Shown one piece after another: positions 1-5,502 of a stretch of 6,999 nucleotides of DNA (position 1 is its first letter; every line of letters starts with the position of its first letter). The stretch lies in contig DATBMY010000231.1 of NCBI GenBank assembly GCA_036554605.1, positions 1 through 6,999 of the forward strand, read 5' to 3'. A program made the position numbers and the translations under genes. Source of the stretch: DATBMY01 sp036554605. GTDB taxonomy: Bacteria; Acidobacteriota; Blastocatellia; UBA7656. A model generated the notes under the pieces. That model saw only the letters and a list, made by a program, of their open reading frames with translations, was not told where the DNA came from and made no database searches.

Positions 1-126
1 AGCCTTGGCTGCCGTCGTTGCCGTGGCTGTGCCGGCCGTGCGCGCTCCCACGCCCACAAGCGGCACGGCCAGTGCGGCTACCGCCACCACCAGCACTGCC
101 ATCAATACTGCTCTCTTTATTCTCAT
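1..126 (-). CDS. N-terminus of an unidentified exported protein (partial, runs off the left edge)
   Basis: Only the first 42 codons are present. They read as a classic Sec signal peptide: a basic start (MRIKR), then a long hydrophobic stretch of V, A, L and M at about residues 6-27, then a small-residue region (GVGARTAG) suitable for signal peptidase I. The mature part begins as a low-complexity Ala/Thr-rich segment. The ATG at 124-126 is chosen because an in-frame TAG lies two codons upstream and a GGAGAGGG purine stretch ends 7 nt before the start. No Cys is seen, so it is not obviously a lipoprotein. The function cannot be told from this fragment. It lies downstream of, and in the same direction as, the J-like/PilZ gene, but 435 bp away, so it probably has its own promoter. 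Confidence 0.7.
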   Translation of the reverse strand, partial: MRIKRAVLMAVLVVAVAALAVPLVGVGARTAGTATATTAAKA

Positions 127-561
127 CTTCTATCCCTCTCCGCGCTTGTGAGCAACCCTGTACCGGCCGGCACCCGCCCGGAAGTTACTCGACTCCATCT
201 GCGACCGTTTTGATGGCAGACTTTTCTGGCTCTGACCACACGCGCGCGTTTATGAGAAATCCAAACCTGCGCGGGCATATGTTTGATGTGATGAAACTAG
301 CCTGCGCGGTGCAACTGCCGTGCCTTGACGAGCTTGAGCTTTATTTATAGATCACTTCGCAAGGGCTCGGCCCAACGGCTCAAAAATTGGCTATATGCGG
401 CGATTTATCTCTTAATATGGAGGGAAGAATTGGCGCCATGTATACTAAGTTGTCGCGCTCAATGTAAATATAGTTTCCAGACGGTACTCAATATCCATCT
501 GCTTTTTTCCGGCCACCGGCTGCCGCGAGCGCGCGCGATCAGATGAAAAGCGGGCTGGTGA
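127..561. other. Intergenic region without a convincing gene
   Basis: This stretch separates two minus-strand genes. Short open frames occur on both strands, but none has a good ribosome binding site or protein-like composition. It contains a possible minus-strand promoter (439-468) and a small GGGC-CGA-GCCC hairpin near 362-372 on the minus strand without a T-tract. A CCGG-TGG-CCGG inverted repeat at about 509-519 lies beside a run of six T on the plus strand, which is on the wrong side to end transcription of the upstream minus-strand gene. I see no clear terminator, RNA gene or repeat. If the promoter is real, about 305 nt of this region would be the untranslated leader of the left-edge gene. 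Confidence 0.5.
439..468 (-). promoter_or_regulatory. Possible sigma70-type promoter for the left-edge exported protein
   Basis: On the minus strand a -35-like TTTACA (463-468) is followed after 18 bp by a -10-like TATACA (439-444). Both are close to consensus and point to the gene starting at 126. Transcription would begin near 432, leaving a leader of about 305 nt. The assignment rests on hexamer matches and spacing only. Confidence 0.35.
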
Positions 562-1716
562 TTACAACGGCCATTCGCGATCTATGAATTGGAGGCAGAG
601 CCGCTCCACCCCGTCTTTGCCTACATAGCGGTTGCGCAGCGCGGCAAAGCTCTCGAACCTCCTGGCCGGAGAGCTTATTCTTATAAGGTCGAATTCAGGC
701 GGCGCGGCTTTTACCGCAACGCGCAGCCCGTGCCGTCCTATATTCTCAGTCCTTGCCTCCTCGCGCATTGTTGAATTCATGGAATCCAAAAAGTACTCGA
801 TTCTTATTGCCTCAGCTCGATCAACGCGCGCGGCGCGGCGGCGCTCGATGCCTCCCCATCTCTTCGTCCTGAAGATGGCCCATGGCTTTTCAAGATATCC
901 GGCAGGCGGGCGGTCGCCCATAAACTCCAGCCCTATTACCCGGCCGCCCTGGCGCGGCGGCTCGATACGCCTTACAACCGCATAAACCTTATAGCCCGGT
1001 TCAGAGAAGCCATGACTTCTGAGTTTCACGGGCATGGGCAGTGTCAGAAAGAGTATGTTCCCATGCCGCACTCTTCGCTTCATCCGTAGAGTGAGCCCGG
1101 TTCGGCTCACGTCGATCGTTTCGGCCATCTCGTTCCACCTGCCTGCCCTGCGGTCATGACCGGTGATGTGAATAGGAACTTTCAATGTCAATCGCTCGCA
1201 ACGCCTGCGATTGTCCCGTTCACTCTTGGAGGACTCCATATATAACGGCCGCGCGACCGCCGCGATTGCCTTGAGGTTTTCGCTCGGCGTTACAGCGGGA
1301 GCTGACGATTCAACCAGCCCGCGCGCGGATGACGGCTCGCCAGAAGCCGGTCTCGCACCGACCGATGCGAGCGCGAGATCATAATCTCTGCGGCGGACTA
1401 AGCTGGCCAGGACTGAAAACGATTGCGCGCTCTTGGTAAATGCGCGATCTATCCTCGAAAGAATCTGAGCCGGGAGCAATCCGCCCAGGCTATATTGCGG
1501 ATAGAGCAGCTCGATGGCCTTTTGAAAAGCGGCGCATACCTGCTCGTAGGATGCCGAGCGCTCCAGTCCCAGCACCTGGTAATGCGTTGTCGAGCCTTCC
1601 ATACGATCGAGAAGCCTCTCAAGATCCAGGAAGTAAGCGCTTAACTCCTGGCTCGAACTCCCGTCGGCCGAGGCGGTCTTCTGCTTCGATTCATCCGATA
1701 CACCATTCCTGCTCAA
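562..1716 (-). CDS. Degenerate J-like domain plus tandem PilZ-domain protein
   Basis: A 384-residue, probably cytoplasmic protein with no signal peptide or membrane segment. After a polar N-terminus, residues 44-116 resemble a DnaJ J domain: HYQVLGLERSAS, a helix containing CAAFQKAIELLYP, then a helix ending RRRDYDLAL. The HPD loop that stimulates Hsp70 is replaced by Y72-P73-Q74, so it is probably not a working co-chaperone. A Ser/Ala/Pro-rich linker (about 117-165) leads to a PilZ domain at about 167-285, with the c-di-GMP-binding signature intact: R171-x3-R175, then D202-V-S-R-T-G207, and a later V-I-G-L-E-F strand. A second PilZ-like unit (about 290-384) has R293-x3-R297, but its second motif reads N325-I-G-R-H-G330, with Gly where Ser is expected. 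PilZ proteins usually act as c-di-GMP effectors on motility, exopolysaccharide or transcription; the target here is unknown. The start is TTG at 1714-1716. The gene is divergent from the secreted-repeat operon. Confidence 0.85.
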   Translation of the reverse strand: MSRNGVSDESKQKTASADGSSSQELSAYFLDLERLLDRMEGSTTHYQVLGLERSASYEQVCAAFQKAIELLYPQYSLGGLLPAQILSRIDRAFTKSAQSFSVLASLVRRRDYDLALASVGARPASGEPSSARGLVESSAPAVTPSENLKAIAAVARPLYMESSKSERDNRRRCERLTLKVPIHITGHDRRAGRWNEMAETIDVSRTGLTLRMKRRVRHGNILFLTLPMPVKLRSHGFSEPGYKVYAVVRRIEPPRQGGRVIGLEFMGDRPPAGYLEKPWAIFRTKRWGGIERRRAARVDRAEAIRIEYFLDSMNSTMREEARTENIGRHGLRVAVKAAPPEFDLIRISSPARRFESFAALRNRYVGKDGVERLCLQFIDREWPL

Positions 1717-1723
1717 GAATTGA

Positions 1724-1728
1724 CCTCC
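1724..1728 (-). promoter_or_regulatory. Ribosome binding site that fixes a TTG start
   Basis: On the minus strand, GGAGG is followed by a 7-nt spacer (TCAATTC) and then TTG. The strong match and ideal spacing support TTG at 1714-1716 as the true start of the J-like/PilZ gene. Confidence 0.75.
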
Positions 1729-1804
1729 GATATATCAAGAAAACTATGGGGTGATTTGTGTCTAGTTGAGAGGGGCAGGCGAAAACTTTATCAAATATGA
1801 GGCT

Positions 1805-1832
1805 ATTATCCCCCTGACGGGTCTTTTGTCAA
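1805..1832 (-). promoter_or_regulatory. Strong sigma70-type promoter for the J-like/PilZ gene
   Basis: On the minus strand a perfect -35 TTGACA (1827-1832) is followed after 16 bp by GATAAT (1805-1810), which matches TATAAT at five of six positions. The start of transcription would fall near 1798, giving a leader of about 80 nt before the GGAGG. This is the best promoter match I found in the window. The spacer contains a G/C-rich stretch (CCCGTCAGGGGG). Confidence 0.6.
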
Positions 1833-1851
1833 TAATCATCTTTATTACAGA

Positions 1852-1880
1852 TTGCGCGGCCCTGAAAGCGGGTGTAGAAT
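1852..1880 (+). promoter_or_regulatory. Candidate rightward promoter for the secreted-repeat operon
   Basis: A weak -35 TTGCGC (1852-1857) is followed after 17 bp by TAGAAT (1875-1880), a five-of-six match to the -10 consensus. Transcription would start near 1887, just before the hairpin at 1889-1916, giving a leader of about 100 nt. Its -35 would lie only about 20 bp from the -35 of the leftward promoter, a typical divergent arrangement. It competes with the candidate at 1922-1950. Confidence 0.35.
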
Positions 1881-1888
1881 CGGCAGCC

Positions 1889-1916
1889 AAAGGGCGGAAA
1901 GCTCAGACCGCTCTTT
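1889..1916 (+). repeat. Imperfect inverted repeat (hairpin) in the operon leader
   Basis: AAAGGGCGG (1889-1897) can pair with CCGCTCTTT (1908-1916): nine base pairs including one G-U wobble in RNA, around a 10-nt loop. The right arm plus the next base gives TCTTTT, a short U-rich tail. It could be a weak attenuator or a 5' stabilising stem, and it could also be chance; the U-tract is too short to call a terminator. Confidence 0.4.
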
Positions 1917-1921
1917 TCAAG

Positions 1922-1950
1922 TTCTGTCAAAAGTCTGCGCCCATTATAGA
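1922..1950 (+). promoter_or_regulatory. Alternative rightward promoter with a good -10
   Basis: TATAGA at 1945-1950 matches the -10 consensus at five of six positions. The hexamer 17 bp upstream (TTCTGT, 1922-1927) is a poor -35. If used, transcription would begin near 1957, so that the leader consists almost entirely of the hairpin covering the ribosome binding site. Confidence 0.28.
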
Positions 1951-1955
1951 GTGCC

Positions 1956-1981
1956 GGTAGGCTTCGGCCTGACCGAAGGAG
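1956..1981 (+). promoter_or_regulatory. Leader with two mutually exclusive hairpins, one overlapping the Shine-Dalgarno
   Basis: The Shine-Dalgarno AAGGAG (1976-1981) lies 6 nt before the ATG at 1988. CTTCGG (1962-1967) pairs perfectly with CCGAAG (1973-1978) around a 5-nt loop, which would bury the first half of the Shine-Dalgarno. Alternatively AGGC (1959-1962) pairs with GCCT (1967-1970) across a TTCG tetraloop, extended by GGT/ACC (1956-1958 with 1972-1974) past one bulged G; this leaves the Shine-Dalgarno free. The two folds share bases and cannot form together. The pairing is visible in the sequence; a regulatory role is inference. Confidence 0.4.
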
Positions 1982-1987
1982 AAAACC

Positions 1988-3658
1988 ATGTCTATACGCT
2001 CGCGCGTGTCGTTTCTCTGCGCCTCGACTATGATCATCGCGGCGTTTGTTGCTATCGTTCCCGCGCAACAGCAAAAGCAACCGGAGCCAACCGCCTCTAT
2101 AAGCGGCCGGGTGATGGTAATGGGCAAAGCAGCTGCCGGGCTTCACGTTGTCCTTGTTTCGTGGGACCAAATGACGCAGCCGTCGGTAGTCGCAAGCACA
2201 AAAACCGGTGCCGAGGGCGAGTTCACTCTATCGAACCTGCCGGCCGGTCGTTATCGCTTACAACCGTTCGCGCCCGCTATGGCGGACACCACCATGAGCG
2301 AAGGCTGGCCGGGTAAGAGCATATTGCTCGAAGAGGGCGAGTCCTTAAAATCGATCAACCTGGAGCTTTCGCGGGGCGGGGTGATTACCGGGCGAGTGGT
2401 CGATTCAAATAACCGGCCAGTGATTGGCGAGCAGATAACCGTGACGATGCATAAAGAACAGGGGCGCAAACAGGAGATGTACTTTCGAAATTATGAGACC
2501 AGCCGGACGGACGACCGCGGCATCTATCGCATATACGGGCTCTCCCCGGGCCGCTACTCGGTGAGCGCCGGCGTGCAAATTGGACAGGGCATGGTCAGGT
2601 TCGGTTTTGGAAACACATACTACCCTCGGACATATCATCCCGATGCAACAGACGAAGCGGCGGCCACGATCGTAGAGGTAAAGGCGGGGAGCGAGGTAGC
2701 TGGCGTCGATATAACAATCGGGCGGATTGAAAAGGCATACAGAGCATCGGGGCGCATAGTTGACGCGGAGACGGGCAAGCCCAAAGCGGACGTGCCCTAT
2801 GGCTACGGTTCGGTGAGAGCGGATGGAAGATATATGGGCAGCTTTGGCTCTAGTGGCGCGCGCTCCGGCCCCGACGGCGAATTCCTGATCGAAGGGCTTG
2901 TGCCGGATCGTTATGCGGCGATAATCACGCCGTGGCGCGGCGAGGATCAAGCAGATATTTACGGAGAGCCCACCCTCTTTGAGATAAAGGACTCGGACGT
3001 TTCCGGCCTTGAAATCCGCGTGCGAAACGGCGCGACTATAAGCGGCGCGGTTGTCGTCGAAGGGACCGACGAGCATACGGCCGCCGAAAAGATCAGAGAG
3101 TTGAGCCTGAGCATTCAGGTGCAATCGGAACACCTGAATGCTCCCGTCAGCTCTACAAAAGTAGCGCCCGATGGGAGCTTTCGCGCCGCGGGGCTTCCGC
3201 CCGGCAAGGTCAGTTTCAATCCGGGCTGGCCGCGGGTCAAGGGAATGGTTCTTTTGCGGACAGAGGTCGATGGCGCGGAGCTACGCGAGCCACTCGACAT
3301 TACGGCGGGACAGCAAGTCTCCGGAGTGAAGCTATATTTCGGTTACGGCACGGCCCGGATAAAAGTGTATGTAAGGCTTGAGGACGGGCCGTTGCCCGAA
3401 GGCGCTACGGTGGCCATGCTTATACGCCGAGCGGGGGAGAATCTTCCTAGAATGCAGAGCATGCCCGAGATTGACGCTGTAAAGGGGCGTTACGATTTCG
3501 AGGGGCTTCTGGCGGGCGAGTATGAGCTGCGGGTCGAGGGAGCAATCCGCGTCCCCGACAATTCGACAATTCCTATCGAGCAGGCCACGCAAAAAGTGAC
3601 GGTTGCCAGCGGCGCTGAAACAGAAATCACGCTCGTTCTCAAGAGGAGGGATCAATGA
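1988..3658 (+). CDS. Secreted protein of five carboxypeptidase-regulatory-like repeats (operon gene 1)
   Basis: A 556-residue exported protein. Residues 1-26 form a Sec signal peptide (basic n-region, hydrophobic about 9-24, cleavage after V-P-A26). The mature part is about five beta-sandwich repeats of the carboxypeptidase-regulatory/CnaB type: about 36-127, 129-245, 251-345, 348-450 and 453-553. Each opens with an [I/A]-S/T-G-x-V strand, most carry a D-G-x-F/Y-x-x-x-x-L-x-x-G-x-Y turn (for example GEFTLSNLPAGRY), and most end on a hydrophobic strand such as VKAGSEVAGVDITI. Repeat 2 is the best conserved (TDDRGIYRIYGLSPGRY, 174-190). No protease zinc site, TonB barrel, anchor or mature-part cysteine is seen. 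It is first in a three-gene operon, with AAGGAG 6 nt before the ATG. A perfect 13-bp inverted repeat lies in the codons for about residues 374-386. The role is unknown; a structural or ligand-binding periplasmic or surface protein is a guess. Its closest relative here is gene 3. Confidence 0.88.
   Translation: MSIRSRVSFLCASTMIIAAFVAIVPAQQQKQPEPTASISGRVMVMGKAAAGLHVVLVSWDQMTQPSVVASTKTGAEGEFTLSNLPAGRYRLQPFAPAMADTTMSEGWPGKSILLEEGESLKSINLELSRGGVITGRVVDSNNRPVIGEQITVTMHKEQGRKQEMYFRNYETSRTDDRGIYRIYGLSPGRYSVSAGVQIGQGMVRFGFGNTYYPRTYHPDATDEAAATIVEVKAGSEVAGVDITIGRIEKAYRASGRIVDAETGKPKADVPYGYGSVRADGRYMGSFGSSGARSGPDGEFLIEGLVPDRYAAIITPWRGEDQADIYGEPTLFEIKDSDVSGLEIRVRNGATISGAVVVEGTDEHTAAEKIRELSLSIQVQSEHLNAPVSSTKVAPDGSFRAAGLPPGKVSFNPGWPRVKGMVLLRTEVDGAELREPLDITAGQQVSGVKLYFGYGTARIKVYVRLEDGPLPEGATVAMLIRRAGENLPRMQSMPEIDAVKGRYDFEGLLAGEYELRVEGAIRVPDNSTIPIEQATQKVTVASGAETEITLVLKRRDQ
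3109..3143. repeat. Perfect 13-bp inverted repeat inside gene 1
   Basis: GAGCATTCAGGTG (3109-3121) and its exact reverse complement CACCTGAATGCTC (3131-3143) flank a 9-nt loop. The arms encode parts of the linker and strands of repeat 4 in gene 1. The corresponding stretch of paralogous gene 3 (about 6600-6660) does not show the inverted repeat. In mRNA this would be a very stable stem; in DNA it could extrude or bind a dimeric protein. Confidence 0.85.
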
Positions 3659-5463
3659 AGATATATGCCCTCCCCGCCGCGGCTACGATCATGATTTGCG
3701 CTTTATGTCTTGTTTCGCAGCCGCTCGCGCAAACGACGGCGCGAGGAGATTCAAATCGCAGATCGAGCAAGCGCCCGGCAAACGCCATCACCGGCAGGCT
3801 GTTGAGCGATTCGGGCCAGCCGCTTTTCAACGTCGCGGTCTCTATATCAGAGGTCGGCAGAAGGCGAGTCGGCTCTCGCTCGGCTAATACGGATGAAGAA
3901 GGCCGCTTTCGCTTCAACGATCTTCCTCGCGGGAATTACTTGATAATCCCTCGCGCGCCGGGATATGTCTTTGAGCAGCCTCCGGAGCCGAGATACTACA
4001 GGCCGGGCGATGAGGTCGGCTTGACGGCTATGAAAGGCGGCGTTATCACCGGCGCCGTAACCAACTCGCTTGGTGAGCCGATTGTCGAAGCGCGAGTCCG
4101 GTCAATACGGTTGCGCGATATAAACGGGCTGGCGCTCCGCCAAACGATTCAAGATGGCCAGACGCTTACGGACGACCGCGGCCAATATCGCGTTTATGGT
4201 CTGAGACCGGGCGTCTATCTGCTGCTTGTCGGAGGGGGGCGCGGATACTCTTCTATGGACGCGAATCCTTACAACAGGGATGTGGCGACCTATTATCCAT
4301 CTTCGACCAGAGATACCGCGGCCGAGATCGTAGTCGCAAGCGGGCAGGAAGTCGCGGGCATCGATGTACGTTATCGCGGCGAGCGCGGGTCCGCCATTAG
4401 CGGTTCGATCAGCGATGCTATCTCGTTTTCCTCAAACACAGGCATAAGCGTCGAGCTGTATAACGCTTCGACTCACTCGATTGAGGCCCACGCCTTTGCC
4501 TACTCGGCTAATCCCAAACGGACATTCGAATTCCACGGCGTGAGCGACGGCGATTATTATCTTGTATCGGTTGCGCAGCAGGACAACCAGAACAGCGCGA
4601 CATCGGCGCGCTATCCCGTAAGGGTCAGGGGCGCTGATGTCACCGGCATTCAACTTTCGCTGATACCGGACGGCTCGATCTCAGGCACGGCCATTCTCGA
4701 ACGCGCGCAAGCTGAGGACGTGAAATCGCGATGCGAGCCCGCGCGCGACCTTGCGCCCGAAGAGTTGCTGGTAATCTCTAGGCGCGATCATAAGGACGCG
4801 GCAAAGGATACGGCCCGGCCCGGCGACCCCGTATCAGGCAGCCGGGTTCCGCCTGACGATAAAGGTCAGTTTATACTGCGCAACCTCCAGCCTGGACGTT
4901 ATCGTATAGATACTTATCTGCCGGAAGAGAGCTGGTACGTCCGGTCGATAATTATGCCCGCGCCCGCAAGATCGAAAACGCCGGTTGACGCCTCGCAAAT
5001 CGGGATCAGCGTTAAGGCGGGCGAGCGCGTGAGCGGCCTCACGGTTATTATCGCTGAAGGCGCGGCCTCTGTAGCCGGGCAAGTTACACCCGCCCGAGAG
5101 GGCGCGGCGTTGCCCGCCCGGTTAAAGGTCCATATCGTTCCGGCGGAGCGCGAGCAGGCCGACAATCCGTTGCGCTTTAAAGAGACGACCGTTCGACCCG
5201 ACGGCTCATTCTCTTTATCGAACATAGCTCCGGGCAAGTATCTTCTACTTGCGCGCCCCGCGCCCGCCGAGAATGATTTAACGGCTCCGGCAAGGCCGGC
5301 CGCATGGGACGCCGAACAGCGAAAGTCGCTTGGTCAGGAAGCAACGGCTGCCGGCGTCAGTCTGGACTTGCAACCCTGCCAGCGCGCCGCGGGCTTTTCG
5401 CTAAAGTACGCGACGCCGGCAAAACCGGCTAGGAAGGCCGCCGCCTCAAATGCCGGACAATGA
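3655..5463 (+). CDS. Secreted protein of five carboxypeptidase-regulatory-like repeats (operon gene 2)
   Basis: A 602-residue exported protein. Residues 1-25 are a signal peptide (cleavage likely after P-L-A25), followed by a basic Ser/Arg-rich spacer. Beta-sandwich repeats lie at about 44-120, 128-238, 246-335, 339-466 and 471-583, with turn motifs EGRFRFNDLPRGNY, DDRGQYRVYGLRPGVY, KGQFILRNLQPGRY and DGSFSLSNIAPGKY. Repeat 3 is more divergent. Repeat 2 holds the signature shared with its neighbours (172-187), then a YYPSSTRDTAAE stretch and ASGQEVAGIDV. Unlike the other two proteins, its mature part has two cysteines (C360, C575), possibly a disulfide pair joining repeats 4 and 5. The C-terminus is an Ala/Lys/Pro-rich tail. 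The ATG overlaps the stop of gene 1 (ATGA), with AGGAGG 5 nt upstream, so translation is probably coupled. No enzymatic motif is visible, and the ligand or partner is unknown. Confidence 0.88.
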   Translation: MKIYALPAAATIMICALCLVSQPLAQTTARGDSNRRSSKRPANAITGRLLSDSGQPLFNVAVSISEVGRRRVGSRSANTDEEGRFRFNDLPRGNYLIIPRAPGYVFEQPPEPRYYRPGDEVGLTAMKGGVITGAVTNSLGEPIVEARVRSIRLRDINGLALRQTIQDGQTLTDDRGQYRVYGLRPGVYLLLVGGGRGYSSMDANPYNRDVATYYPSSTRDTAAEIVVASGQEVAGIDVRYRGERGSAISGSISDAISFSSNTGISVELYNASTHSIEAHAFAYSANPKRTFEFHGVSDGDYYLVSVAQQDNQNSATSARYPVRVRGADVTGIQLSLIPDGSISGTAILERAQAEDVKSRCEPARDLAPEELLVISRRDHKDAAKDTARPGDPVSGSRVPPDDKGQFILRNLQPGRYRIDTYLPEESWYVRSIIMPAPARSKTPVDASQIGISVKAGERVSGLTVIIAEGAASVAGQVTPAREGAALPARLKVHIVPAEREQADNPLRFKETTVRPDGSFSLSNIAPGKYLLLARPAPAENDLTAPARPAAWDAEQRKSLGQEATAAGVSLDLQPCQRAAGFSLKYATPAKPARKAAASNAGQ

Positions 5464-5502
5464 TAGGACTGATAAGACCGCTTTAGCTCACGAGGAATAG
5501 TT

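Noticed and set aside
18..350. 110-codon plus-strand frame at the left edge
   Set aside because: Its Pro/Arg/Leu-rich start is the antisense of an evident signal peptide on the minus strand, and the rest resembles no protein.
325..351. Plus-strand promoter TTGACG followed by TATAGA
   Set aside because: The spacer is only 15 bp and no plus-strand gene follows for more than 1.6 kb.
503..519. CCGG-TGG-CCGG hairpin beside a run of six T as a terminator for the J-like/PilZ gene
   Set aside because: On the minus strand the run after the hairpin is A, not T. On the plus strand the T run comes before the hairpin. Neither direction gives an intrinsic terminator.
632..985. 117-codon plus-strand frame opposite the PilZ region
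   Set aside because: It is the complement of the well-supported minus-strand J-like/PilZ gene and has no ribosome binding site or domain of its own.
1766..1794. Plus-strand promoter TTGAGA, 17 bp, TATCAA
   Set aside because: The hexamers are acceptable, but it lies in the transcribed leader of the much stronger leftward promoter and would give a leader of almost 190 nt. It is less likely than the candidates nearer gene 1.
1852..2316. 154-codon plus-strand frame overlapping the start of gene 1
   Set aside because: It runs out of frame through the promoter region and the signal peptide of gene 1, with basic, low-quality composition. The gene 1 frame has the Shine-Dalgarno and the family match.
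2405..3133. 242-codon open frame on the minus strand opposite gene 1
   Set aside because: It is antisense to a clear signal-peptide and repeat protein, has a Cys/Arg/His-rich unstructured composition with no domain pattern, and matches the usual shadow of a GC-rich gene.
5415..5429. GCCGG-CAAAA-CCGGC hairpin near the end of gene 2
   Set aside because: It is only a 5-bp stem inside the coding sequence with no T-tract after it, and is expected by chance in GC-rich DNA.
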